Assembly: GCF_900172225.1 (NCBI RefSeq)
Contig: NZ_FWFO01000001.1
Span: 1,116,001-1,180,000, forward strand
Origin: Falsiruegeria litorea R37
GTDB taxonomy: Bacteria; Pseudomonadota; Alphaproteobacteria; Rhodobacterales; Rhodobacteraceae
Length of the DNA: 64,000 nt
Direction: 5' to 3'
This document shows, in pieces, positions 43,802 to 51,860 of the stretch (its first letter is position 1; each line of letters starts with the position of its first letter). Under the pieces are notes generated by a model that was not told the DNA's origin, made no database searches, and saw only the letters and a list, made by a program, of their open reading frames with translations. Made by a program: the position numbers and the translations under genes.

Positions 43802-45472
43802 CTACGATGTTACCTGTTCACGAAGGATGGATGCTGTAAGCGAGATCATCAGGTAGATACCGGAAAACACCAGGAATGCCAAAATCGTATTTTCAAAGGC
43901 CCTGGGATAGCTGGGTTCCTGACTGGGGACGGGGTAGACGGATGTGGTCAGGTAACGCACCTGACGGTTGGCTTCCATCCGCGTCGTCTCCATTTGCTGC
44001 AAAGACGCTTGCAGCATGGCATCGCGTGTCACCAGGTCGGCCTGCGCCATTTGAATGCGAACAGCCAACTGCGCAAGCGAGTTTTCGCCGTTGGATGCAT
44101 CGGTCATCTGAGCGTTGAGTTCGTCCAGCACATTGCCCAACCGTTCGATGTCGCCGCGTACACCGTCGACTTTGGCGCGGTTCGGACGGGTATTGTCCAG
44201 CAGCGCTGCAAGTTCCAGTTCCTTTTCCTGAAGCTGGATTTCGACCGAGTTGATGCGGCTTCGCAGGCTGGCGATCACCCCTTCTGGATCCAGCAGGGCG
44301 CCTTTGATCTGCAACTCCACCAGATTTTCCTGTGCCTCGCGCCGTTTGTCTTCGGCGATCTGCAACCCTTCTTGCGCGTCTTTCATTTGATCTGAACGCT
44401 TCTTGACGGACAGGTTGTTCACCCGCTCTTCAGCATACGAGATAAGCTTCTCTGAAAACTCGCTTGCGATTCCAGGGTCGGGGGCAATCACCTCCATCCG
44501 GATCACACCATCGGCGGGGTCATAGCCTATTTTCACGTTGCGGCTGTAAGTCTTGTAGGCTTCTTCATTGGTGGCATCAGCGGACAGTCTTTGAATTGGA
44601 TCGATCCACGGTTGAGAAAACTCGTTTCGAAAGCCGACATCGCGATCCAGTCGCAACATGCCGTCCTTGGATTCCAGATAGGACTGCACTGCGATCGAGT
44701 CCTGACTGGTGGCAAATTGCGTGCCAGACAAAAGCCCGCCAATGCCGCTGGCGTTGTCGGCCTGAAGGATCAAGAATTCAGACTTGGACGAATACATCGG
44801 TGTTGCGATGACGTAAAAATACCATCCCACGATCAAGGTCGGCAGGAACACAAATGCGCTCAAGCGTGTCAGCAGGAGCAAGAGTTTCTTGCGACGACGT
44901 TTGGCGATGTCGCGTTGAATTTGGCTGATTTCGCGATCGCGACGCTCAGCTGGGCTGAGCTCGGTCGACGGCAAGTTCTGTTTCTGTGGCGCAACCGTCT
45001 GTGGCAGTTGCACCTTGGATGACGGATTGTCTTCTTTTGGCTGAACCTGCTTCTCGCCCTCATTTTTGGGGACGACCAGTTCCAGCATGTTCGACCGTTT
45101 CAGCGGGTCTATGCCGCTCAGACGCAACAGCCGTACAGCGTCATAGTCAGACGTGGCTGGCAGGTTGTGTTTTTGGGCGACGCGCCGCGCCATTCGCAGC
45201 TGGCGACCGGTCAGCCCTTCTTTCTTGATGGCTTCGATCTCGGTTTCGGCATTGGTTTCGCGTGCCGAAGACACTTGCCCCTTCATTGCGGGACGTGCGG
45301 CTTGTTCTGCGCGGGCGCGTGCCGAAGGGTCGGTCGCCGGAGTGGGAGCCTTTGTCTCTTCGGCAGGCGCAGGTGCAGGCGCGGATTTGCGCACCGGCTC
45401 GGCGGGGCCCTCAGCCGGGCTGGCCGGATTGCGGCGGATGCGGAATTTCTTAGCCTTGGGTTTCGTAGTCAT
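43802..45472 (-). CDS. polysaccharide export inner-membrane protein (KpsE/BexC/CtrB-like)
   Basis: The 556-residue protein has two membrane helices, about 197-222 and 531-549, flanking a periplasmic region with coiled coil, as in polysaccharide co-polymerase type KpsE. Family marks are ATPMYSSKSEFLILQ, ENSLAQLAVRIQMAQADLVTRDAMLQ-like coiled coil and PSYPRAFENTILAFLVFSG. Unlike E. coli KpsE (382 aa) it has a roughly 195-residue Pro/Ala-rich cytoplasmic extension. It overlaps the ATPase gene by 23 nt. Role: joins the ABC exporter to the outer-membrane channel. Confidence 0.88.
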   Translation of the reverse strand: MTTKPKAKKFRIRRNPASPAEGPAEPVRKSAPAPAPAEETKAPTPATDPSARARAEQAARPAMKGQVSSARETNAETEIEAIKKEGLTGRQLRMARRVAQKHNLPATSDYDAVRLLRLSGIDPLKRSNMLELVVPKNEGEKQVQPKEDNPSSKVQLPQTVAPQKQNLPSTELSPAERRDREISQIQRDIAKRRRKKLLLLLTRLSAFVFLPTLIVGWYFYVIATPMYSSKSEFLILQADNASGIGGLLSGTQFATSQDSIAVQSYLESKDGMLRLDRDVGFRNEFSQPWIDPIQRLSADATNEEAYKTYSRNVKIGYDPADGVIRMEVIAPDPGIASEFSEKLISYAEERVNNLSVKKRSDQMKDAQEGLQIAEDKRREAQENLVELQIKGALLDPEGVIASLRSRINSVEIQLQEKELELAALLDNTRPNRAKVDGVRGDIERLGNVLDELNAQMTDASNGENSLAQLAVRIQMAQADLVTRDAMLQASLQQMETTRMEANRQVRYLTTSVYPVPSQEPSYPRAFENTILAFLVFSGIYLMISLTASILREQVTS

Positions 45473-46109
45473 AGAGCTGCTTTGCCTCTTCCAAGGTATC
45501 GAACATGTGCAGGTGACCATCTAGCAGGACGGCGGCCTGACGCGCAAATTTTTCAAGTGTTTCGGCCTGGTGCGAGACGATGATGATCGTTGTTGTACGC
45601 AGGCGCTCCTCAAGGATCGAACCAGCCCGTTTGTTGAATTCCACATCCGTGGAGCCGGGCATGCCCTCGTCAATAAGGTAGATGTCGAAATCCAATGCCA
45701 GCATCAGCGCAAAAGAAAACCGTGCCCGCATCCCAGACGAGTATGTGCCCAAAGGCTGATCAAAATACTCGCCCAAACCACAAAGCCACCGACAGTACGC
45801 TTCGACATAGTCCGGATCAAGCCCATACAGCTTGGCTATGTAGCGCGAATTCTCCATTGCCGAGACGCGCCCGATGACGCCCCCCATGAAGCCCAGTGGG
45901 AACGAGATGTTGCAGTTGCGCCGAATCTCACCCTCATCTGGCTTTTCCAGACCCGCGATCATGTTGATCATTGTCGTTTTGCCGGTGCCATTCGGCGCCA
46001 GGATTCCCAGCGATTTTCCCAATTCAACGCGAAAGGAAACCCGATCCAAGATCACCTTGTGATGGCTTCCGGTCCAAAAGGACTTGCTGACATTGTCGAA
46101 CTCGAGCAT
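45450..46109 (-). CDS. polysaccharide ABC exporter ATPase (KpsT-like)
   Basis: This 219-residue ATPase has Walker A APNGTGKTT (38-46), signature YSSGMRARFSFALML, Walker B DIYLIDEGMPG and H-loop IIVSHQ. The Y-S-S-G-M-R-x-R signature is typical of KpsT/Wzt capsule exporters. It is the first gene of the unit with kpsE-like, kdsA and the mutase. The permease (KpsM) normally next to it is missing from the window. It is divergent from the UDG gene. Confidence 0.9.
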   Translation of the reverse strand: MLEFDNVSKSFWTGSHHKVILDRVSFRVELGKSLGILAPNGTGKTTMINMIAGLEKPDEGEIRRNCNISFPLGFMGGVIGRVSAMENSRYIAKLYGLDPDYVEAYCRWLCGLGEYFDQPLGTYSSGMRARFSFALMLALDFDIYLIDEGMPGSTDVEFNKRAGSILEERLRTTTIIIVSHQAETLEKFARQAAVLLDGHLHMFDTLEEAKQLYDYETQG

Positions 46110-46456
46110 CGGTTTACTGCTTTGTGCCTTGTCGGATGGCCGGGTGTCGGCCGTTGGTCGCTGGCAGCCCCTCTTTGTCGGGGGCGTTTGGCCGGTCTAT
46201 AGGGCGATTTTGGCCACATTATGTCGAAATGTGAAACAAATATTCAACGCGTTGTTTTCCGGGCAAACCTTGACCTCTCAACATAGGAAGCATTTTATCG
46301 GATCACAAAGCGCTGTCGGTCTGCTGCCTTGATATAAGTTGTTTCCCATTGGTAAACAATTACCCGTGTAGGGCGGTTCTGACTCTGGACCGGCAACTGA
46401 ATGTCCCTATTCTTGACCCAATTCTCAGAGAGCCTCAAGCGAGGGAAGGGCGCGCT
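46110..46456. other. divergent control region with inverted repeat
   Basis: The 347-bp gap between the export operon and the UDG gene is AT-rich in 46190-46360. It contains an inverted repeat TTGTTTCCC-ATT-GGTAAACAA (46339-46359, eight of nine matched pairs), a candidate operator. No gene was seen, although the UDG frame can be extended back to TTG 46349. Confidence 0.4.
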
Positions 46457-47053
46457 TTGACGCAAGTTGCATCGCTGAAATCCAACATACGCGCGTGCAC
46501 ATTGTGTTCAGATCGCTTTTCCAAGACGGCCTCGGCACATGAGCCACGCCCTGTGGTGTGGTTTCGACCCAACGCACGCATTCTGATCGCTGGCCAGGCA
46601 CCGGGCGCGCGTGTACATGCCTCGGGGCGGCCCTTTACTGACCCATCAGGAGACCGGCTGCGAGCGTGGCTGGGTGTGGATGGGTCGACATTTTATGACA
46701 AGGACCGGGTGGCAATCGTTCCGATGGCCTTTTGCTTTCCAGGCTATGACGCGCGCAAGGCTGATCTGCCGCCTCCGCCCATCTGCGGCAAGACCTGGCA
46801 CGCGCAAGTGATGTCAGCTTTAGATAAAGTGCAACTCACGATCCTGGTGGGGGGCTATGCACAGAAATACCACATCGGAGCCAAAGGGTCTGTTACGCAG
46901 ACGGTTGCCGGGTGGCGCGACCATGCGCCCGACCTCTTTGCCTTGCCTCATCCGTCGTGGCGCAATACGGCGTGGCTGAAGAAAAACCCGTGGTTCGAGA
47001 CTGAGCTTTTGCCGGCGCTCAGAGCCCGCGTGAATGAGGTGCTCAATGACTGA
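46457..47053 (+). CDS. uracil-DNA glycosylase, family 4 type
   Basis: The 198-residue protein matches family 4 UDGs, which excise uracil and carry a [4Fe-4S] cluster. Four candidate cluster cysteines are Cys14 and Cys17 (CTLC), Cys93 and Cys110. The active-site block is LIAGQAPGARVHASGRPF and the late motif is LPHPSWRN. Family 4 usually has GEAPG; here Gln replaces Glu. TTG 46457 after GAGGGAAGGG gives the family start; TTG 46349 is the alternative. It overlaps the SseB gene by 8 nt. Confidence 0.85.
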   Translation: MTQVASLKSNIRACTLCSDRFSKTASAHEPRPVVWFRPNARILIAGQAPGARVHASGRPFTDPSGDRLRAWLGVDGSTFYDKDRVAIVPMAFCFPGYDARKADLPPPPICGKTWHAQVMSALDKVQLTILVGGYAQKYHIGAKGSVTQTVAGWRDHAPDLFALPHPSWRNTAWLKKNPWFETELLPALRARVNEVLND

Positions 47054-47834
47054 TCCAACACCGCTTGATGTTGCTCATGCCGCAATGGAAGCTGAACCGA
47101 CGGATGACAAGGCGCGGCTGAGCTTCTTTGAGCGGTTGGGAGATTGCGAATTGTTCTTGCTGCTGACTGAAGAGGCCAAGAACGAGAACATCTCGCCCGA
47201 ACTGTTCGAAGTGGCAGATGGAAAGTTCGTGTTGGCCTTTGATCGCGAAGAACGGTTGGCACAATTTGTGGGACAACCTGCGCCCTATGCCGCGTTGTCA
47301 GGACGCATTTTGGCGATGATGCTGGCGGGGCAGGGAATTGGTTTAGGACTCAATCTGGAAGTCGCACCTTCTTCGATCCTTATACCGTCCGAAGCGTTGG
47401 CCTGGCTTCAACAGACGTTGGAACACGTTCCGGATGAGGTCGAGGCTCGGGTTGACGCGTTTACACCGCCTGCGGGGCTGCCCGACCATCTGATCACATC
47501 CCTTGATACCAAGCTCAGCACGGCGCAGGGTCTGGCGACAACAGCCTATCTGGTTGGGGTGACATATCCCGGTGGTGGTCAAGGGCATCTGCTGGGGTTT
47601 GTCGGGGCGATTGAAGACGCGCAGGGGGCCTTGGCCAAGGCCGCGTCCGAGGCGCTGACCTTCTCGGGCGTGGATGCAGGTGCGATGGATGTCGGGTTTT
47701 TTGATGCTGGTGACCCGGTCACGGCAAAACTTGAAACAGTCGGGCTAAAGTTCGATTTACCGCAGGTGCAAACGTCTGAAATGGCCAGGCCCGCGCCGGG
47801 CCGCGACCCGGATAAACCGCCGCGATTGAAGTGA
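47046..47834 (+). CDS. SseB family protein
   Basis: The 262-residue protein matches the SseB domain (PF07179): LSFFERLGDCELFLLL near the start, VLAFDREERLAQFVG and GIGLGLNLEVAPSSILIPSEALAWLQ. E. coli SseB is linked to serine sensitivity without a known reaction. It overlaps the UDG gene by 8 nt, so both are likely one transcript ending at the long hairpin downstream. Function here is unknown. Confidence 0.82.
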   Translation: MTDPTPLDVAHAAMEAEPTDDKARLSFFERLGDCELFLLLTEEAKNENISPELFEVADGKFVLAFDREERLAQFVGQPAPYAALSGRILAMMLAGQGIGLGLNLEVAPSSILIPSEALAWLQQTLEHVPDEVEARVDAFTPPAGLPDHLITSLDTKLSTAQGLATTAYLVGVTYPGGGQGHLLGFVGAIEDAQGALAKAASEALTFSGVDAGAMDVGFFDAGDPVTAKLETVGLKFDLPQVQTSEMARPAPGRDPDKPPRLK

Positions 47835-47838
47835 GGGG

Positions 47839-47891
47839 GCGCGGGGGTCGGGGGCATGGCCGCAACGCGGCCATGCCCCCGACCCCCGCGC
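47839..47891. terminator. 25-bp perfect hairpin between convergent genes
   Basis: Two exact 25-base complementary arms (47839-47863 and 47867-47891) flank an AAC loop. The left arm starts five bases after the SseB stop and the right ends eight bases before the yghU end, so it is a natural bidirectional terminator. Confidence 0.75.
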
Positions 47892-47898
47892 GTCCGCT

Positions 47899-48777
47899 CT
47901 ATTCTTCGGCCGGCTCGAGCTTGTCTTGCGTCTTGGTCTCGAAATCTCCGGCGTCGTGGCGTTCGCGCAGCTGTGTGTGCAATTCGCCAAAGGCGCGGTT
48001 GACCATGCGGCCGCGGCTGACAGCGGGGCGGGCGTCGATTTCTTTGGCCCACCGTAAAACGTTCTCATAACTGGTTACGTCCAGGAACTCGGCCGCATCA
48101 TAGAGCCGTCCCAACACCAGTTGCCCATACCAGGCCCAGATCGCCATGTCGGCGATGGTGTACTCTGCGCCTGCGATAAAGGTGGTTTCGGCCAATTGTC
48201 GGTCTAGCACATCCAATTGGCGCTTGGTTTCCATCGCAAAGCGATCAATTGGATACTGCCATTTCTCTGGCGCGTAGGCATAGAAGTGGCCAAATCCTCC
48301 GCCCAGATACGGCGCGCTGCCCATCTGCCAGAACAGCCAGTTCATCACCTCGGTTCGCGCTGCGCCGTCCTTGGGCAGGAAGGCATCGAACTTCTCGGCC
48401 AGATGCACCAGGATCGATCCGGATTCGAACACGCGCACGGGCGTATCACCCGAATGATCCATCATTGCCGGGATCTTGGAGTTGGGGTTGGCCCCCACAA
48501 AGCCCGAGCCAAACTGTTCGCCTTCGCCGATGTTGACGAGCCAGGCGTCATATTCCGCACCTTCGTGACCAAGTGCCAGCAGTTCTTCGAGCATCACCGT
48601 GACCTTCACCCCATTGGGCGTTGCCAGCGAATAGAGCTGCAGCGGGTGCTTGCCCACCGGCAGGTCCTTGTCATGGGTGGCGCCTGCGATGGGGCGGTTG
48701 ATGTTGGCAAAGCGTCCACCGCTTTCGGCGTCCCAGGTCCAGACTTTGGGTGGGGTGTAGGTTGTATCGTCGCTCAT
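47899..48777 (-). CDS. yghU: YghU-type glutathione-dependent disulfide-bond oxidoreductase
   Basis: The 292-residue protein is a Nu-class glutathione S-transferase. It closely follows E. coli YghU as I remember it: KVWTWDAESGGRFANINRP, LPVGKHPLQLYSLATPNG, NPNSKIPA, FESGSILVHLAEKF and TIADMAIWAWYG. Such enzymes bind two GSH and reduce disulfide bonds of small molecules with low classical GST activity. ATG 48777 is chosen over one 12 bases upstream. It is monocistronic. Confidence 0.93.
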   Translation of the reverse strand: MSDDTTYTPPKVWTWDAESGGRFANINRPIAGATHDKDLPVGKHPLQLYSLATPNGVKVTVMLEELLALGHEGAEYDAWLVNIGEGEQFGSGFVGANPNSKIPAMMDHSGDTPVRVFESGSILVHLAEKFDAFLPKDGAARTEVMNWLFWQMGSAPYLGGGFGHFYAYAPEKWQYPIDRFAMETKRQLDVLDRQLAETTFIAGAEYTIADMAIWAWYGQLVLGRLYDAAEFLDVTSYENVLRWAKEIDARPAVSRGRMVNRAFGELHTQLRERHDAGDFETKTQDKLEPAEE

Positions 48778-49031
48778 GTCGCGTGTCATCCGTATCTGAT
48801 TGAGGCCTGCAGCCCCGGTTCCGAGCTAGTCCAGAGGCGATCAAAGTCCAACCGCGCGGCGGGGGCAAGGGGGACATTGAAACAAAACGGCGCGTCTTGA
48901 TCACGAATTCTCGTGTCCCCTCACAGCCGCGTTAGCCCCCCTTCGCAGGGAAGATTTTTCACATATTGTTTGGGAACGCCCGGTACAGATGCCGGATAGC
49001 CCAGAGATTTGAACCCAGACAGGACCCCGCC

Positions 49032-49550
49032 ATGAAACGTTTTGCCCTGGCCTTTGCCGCCGCCTCGATGTTCGCTTTGCCTGCCCTTGCAGGTCCTCAA
49101 TATGTTGACGAAACCGGCTTTGCCGTATCTGGCTATGATGTCGTGGCCTATCGCAGCCTGGCTCAGGTTCCGGTCGGCCAATCCCAGCCCGAAGGTGTCA
49201 AAGGCCGCGCTGACCTCACCGCTGAATACAACGGGTCGACCTTTGCCTTCTCAACCGAAGCCAACCGGGATGCCTTTGTGGCAAACCCCGCATTCTATGC
49301 GCCGCAGTACGACGGCCACTGTGCCTATGGCGTCTCCAAAGGTGGCAAGGTGCCCGGCAACCCGAACCTGTGGCGCATCGTTGACGACAAGCTGTACCTG
49401 AACATCACCGACGTTGTGGTTGGCTTCTGGGAAGAAGACATTCCCGCCAACCTGAACCTGGCGCAAGGGAATTGGCCCGGCATCGAGGGCAAGGATGCCT
49501 CGACAAACACGATCCCGAAATTCACCTCGCAGGCGCCGATCAAGAACTGA
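49032..49550 (+). CDS. YHS domain-containing exported protein
   Basis: The 172-residue protein has a signal peptide (MKRFALAFAAASMFALPALA) and a YHS domain: GYDVVAYRS, AEYNGSTFAFSTEANRDAFVANP and YDGHCAYGVSKGGKVPGNP. YHS domains often bind metal, with a Cys in HCAYG. The C-terminus is short and hydrophilic. It is probably periplasmic; the partner is unknown. It is followed by an intrinsic terminator. Confidence 0.88.
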   Translation: MKRFALAFAAASMFALPALAGPQYVDETGFAVSGYDVVAYRSLAQVPVGQSQPEGVKGRADLTAEYNGSTFAFSTEANRDAFVANPAFYAPQYDGHCAYGVSKGGKVPGNPNLWRIVDDKLYLNITDVVVGFWEEDIPANLNLAQGNWPGIEGKDASTNTIPKFTSQAPIKN

Positions 49551-49577
49551 TCCGCCCGTCATCGTTGGACATCAAGG

Positions 49578-49606
49578 CGCCCGAATTTGCTTCGGGCGTC
49601 TTTTTT
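49578..49606 (+). terminator. intrinsic terminator of the YHS gene
   Basis: CGCCCGAA and TTCGGGCG form an 8-bp stem with a TTTGC loop, followed after TC by six T. It begins 27 bp after the YHS stop. Confidence 0.87.
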
Positions 49607-49665
49607 GTCGCCTTGTCCTGTTGTTGTGATCGGACCGACAGAAACAAGCGCAAGGGGCGCTTGGC

Positions 49666-50283
49666 ATGTGGTCACGTATATTGGCGGCAACGGCAGTGAT
49701 GGCGGGCTGTGCTACGCCGGTGCTTGCAGAGCCCTTGTATCCGAATTCGGTTGTGTCCAACGACTTGGAGTTCATCACGACCAGCGACGAAAACGCCTTT
49801 GGCTGTTTGATCTTTCAAGACCGTGTTCGGGCCGAAATGCCGGACAAACGCCGGGATGAGCGTGCCTTTCTGTTTCAATAGCGCTGTACGGACAGGACGC
49901 AGGTGGATATCTATGAGCACTCCAACGCAGGTGAGGCGCAGCGGGCCAAGGAGTTGGTAAATGCCATATCGCGCCCAATTGGTGTGTTGCCCACCCTGAT
50001 GCGCCAGAAGCTGCGGCACGTGGTGGTGCATATCAGGGATGAAACGGCGTTTGCCGAAGGTCTCAGGCGGTCTTTACCGTCCATCCCGAATACATAGCGA
50101 CAAGAATCGAACACCATGATCTCGGGGAGATCGTCTTTCACGAAACTGTTCACGCCACATTGGAACTGCCTTGGATCGACGGTGCAGAATGGAAGCGGGC
50201 GTAAAAGGTTGACGGTTTCGATTCAGCAGCCCATCGGTGCGTATCAGGGATGCAATGGCTGACAGCGCGGACGTGGCTTAAAC
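49666..50283 (+). pseudogene. decayed gene for an exported HExxH-motif protein
   Basis: Frame 1 from ATG 49666 encodes a signal peptide (MWSRILAATAVMAGCATPVLA) and about 50 further residues before TAG at 49879. The same frame resumes (VDIYEHSNAG to RDETAFAEG, about 49903-50060). The reading then moves to another frame with QAVFTVHPEYIATRIEHHD, EIVFHETVHATLELPWIDG, where HETVH (50139-50153) is a metalloprotease-like motif, and stops at TAA 50202. Beyond it KVDGFDSAAHRC and, in a third frame, DAMADSADVA look like further remnants. At least one stop and several frameshifts are needed to join them. Confidence 0.72.
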
Positions 50284-50285
50284 AC

Positions 50286-50313
50286 AAAAGCCCGCGACGT
50301 GGCGCGGGCTTTT
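50286..50313. terminator. bidirectional terminator at the gcrA end
   Basis: AAAAGCCCGCG and CGCGGGCTTTT pair over 11 bp around ACGTGG, giving a U-run on both strands. It lies 20 bp beyond the gcrA stop and right after the pseudogene. Confidence 0.85.
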
Positions 50314-50332
50314 GGGAACTCACTGAGCAATC

Positions 50333-50917
50333 TTAGCGGCGGCGGTCGCGGCGGGCGCTCATGGGTTGGAACGCCACGCCGACATGGGCCTCGCAATAGG
50401 GTTTGCCCTGTTGCACGGGTAGGCCGCAGAACCAGAAGTCGTCCGTAGCCGGGTCGCCCACGGGCCATTTGCATGTCCGCTCGGTCAGTTCCATCAAGGT
50501 CAGCTTCTTGGCTTTCTTTTCGACCTCATTGACCTTTGCCAGCGCCTCGGGGCTGATTTCATTGGCCGACGGCTGCGGCGGCAGCGGCTGACCGGCCGGG
50601 ATGATCTGCTTGCGCGCCGGGATCGGCTTGGTCTCGGCCGCGGGGGCCGCGGGCTCGGGTGCCGGTTTGCGAGCGGGCTCTGTCTTAGGTGTGGGTTTGG
50701 CGCGTGGTTCCGCCTTGGCCGCGGGTGCGGGCTTTTCCTTAGGCTCGGCCTTGGTCGAGGCGTTGCTGGTCGCGCGGTTCGACAGGCCTAGGCGATGCAC
50801 CTTGCCGATGACGGCGTTGCGTGTCACGCCGCCCAGTTCCTTGGCGATCTGGCTGGCCGACTGGCCCTCGCCCCACATTTTCTTGAGCAGTTCTACGCGC
50901 TCGTCGGTCCAGGACAT
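50333..50917 (-). CDS. gcrA: GcrA cell cycle regulator
   Basis: GcrA is the alphaproteobacterial cofactor that binds sigma-70 holoenzyme at GANTC-methylated promoters. The 194-residue protein has the N-terminal domain SWTDERVELLKKMWGEGQSA and TRNAVIGKVHRLGLSNRA, a long Ala/Pro/Lys-rich linker (about 50-125), and the C-terminal block CKWPVGDPATDDFWFCG with PYCEAHVGVAF. Both conserved ends are intact. It supports the alphaproteobacterial origin of the window. Confidence 0.94.
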   Translation of the reverse strand: MSWTDERVELLKKMWGEGQSASQIAKELGGVTRNAVIGKVHRLGLSNRATSNASTKAEPKEKPAPAAKAEPRAKPTPKTEPARKPAPEPAAPAAETKPIPARKQIIPAGQPLPPQPSANEISPEALAKVNEVEKKAKKLTLMELTERTCKWPVGDPATDDFWFCGLPVQQGKPYCEAHVGVAFQPMSARRDRRR

Positions 50918-51056
50918 GGCATGCCTTTCAAAGCGGGAAAGCGGCCCCCATCGCGGCCGCCTTCGGAATTTGTCTCAGCGCCCTATTTTAATCACTGCGC
51001 CGCGAGTTACAAGGCGTCTTAGAATCAGTTTCGCAGCAAAGCGTGAGGCAGAGCAG

Positions 51057-51860
51057 ATGTCGGATTTCATGGAACTTGGCGAGCGCCGGTTTGGGCGGGT
51101 CAACTGGCTGGGTCTTAGGACACTGGCACATCGTGAAACGGCGCGTTTCATGGTGGTTTGGACGCAAACGCTGTTGGCGCCCTTGGTTACGGCGGGCCTG
51201 TTCCTGCTGATCTTTACCATTGCCGTCGGGGCCAAGCGTGGCGACGTCATGGGCGTGCCCTTCCTGACGTTTCTGGCGCCGGGTATCCTGACCATGACGG
51301 TGATCCAGAACGCATTTGCCAATACCTCATCCTCGATTGTGATATCCAAGGTGCAGGGCAATATCGTGGATACGCTGATGCCGCCGCTTTCCGCCATTGA
51401 GCAATTGCTGGGCTATCTCGCGGGCGGCGTTGCGCGCGGCTTGCTGGTGGCCATTGCTATCAGCATAGCTCTCGCACTAGTGCTTGGGATTGTGCCCCAG
51501 CATCCGTTGGTCGCCTTGCTGTTTGTGGTGATGGGCGCAACGTTTCTGGGCGCCTTGGGGATTGTCGCGGGCATCTTCGCCAACAAGTTCGATCAGATGG
51601 CGGCGATCACCAACTTCATCGTGACGCCTTTGGCCTTTTTGTCGGGCACGTTCTATTCGGTTGAGGCGTTGCCGCCGGTTCTGAATGTTATCAGTCACAT
51701 GAACCCGGTGTTTTACTTGATCGACGGTGTGCGGTTCGGTGTCATCGGCGTGTCCGACAGCTCACCGTGGTTGGGGTTGATGGTGTGTTCGGGGTCGACC
51801 TTCGCCGTATGTGCGGTGGCGTGGTGGATGTTGAAAACCGGTTACCGGCTGAAATCCTAG
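51057..51860 (+). CDS. ABC-2 type transporter permease
   Basis: The 267-residue protein has six predicted helices and ABC-2 permease marks: TQTLLAPLVTAGLFLLIFTIA, FLAPGILTMTVIQNAFANTS, GNIVDTLMPPLS and PLAFLSGTFYSVEALPP, like drug or polysaccharide-type YadH permeases. No ATPase gene is adjacent, so it must pair with one elsewhere. Its stop overlaps that of the convergent MFS gene by 4 nt. KpsM identity is unlikely because the loop residues follow the YadH pattern. Confidence 0.85.
   Translation: MSDFMELGERRFGRVNWLGLRTLAHRETARFMVVWTQTLLAPLVTAGLFLLIFTIAVGAKRGDVMGVPFLTFLAPGILTMTVIQNAFANTSSSIVISKVQGNIVDTLMPPLSAIEQLLGYLAGGVARGLLVAIAISIALALVLGIVPQHPLVALLFVVMGATFLGALGIVAGIFANKFDQMAAITNFIVTPLAFLSGTFYSVEALPPVLNVISHMNPVFYLIDGVRFGVIGVSDSSPWLGLMVCSGSTFAVCAVAWWMLKTGYRLKS

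Noticed and set aside
49903-50097. 64-codon frame considered as an independent small gene
   Set aside because: It is in the same frame as the preceding 71-codon segment and continues it after a stop; both belong to the decayed gene.
51057-51860. ABC-2 permease considered as the missing KpsM
   Set aside because: Its loops follow the YadH drug-type pattern, and it is 5 kb from the ATPase on the other strand behind unrelated genes.
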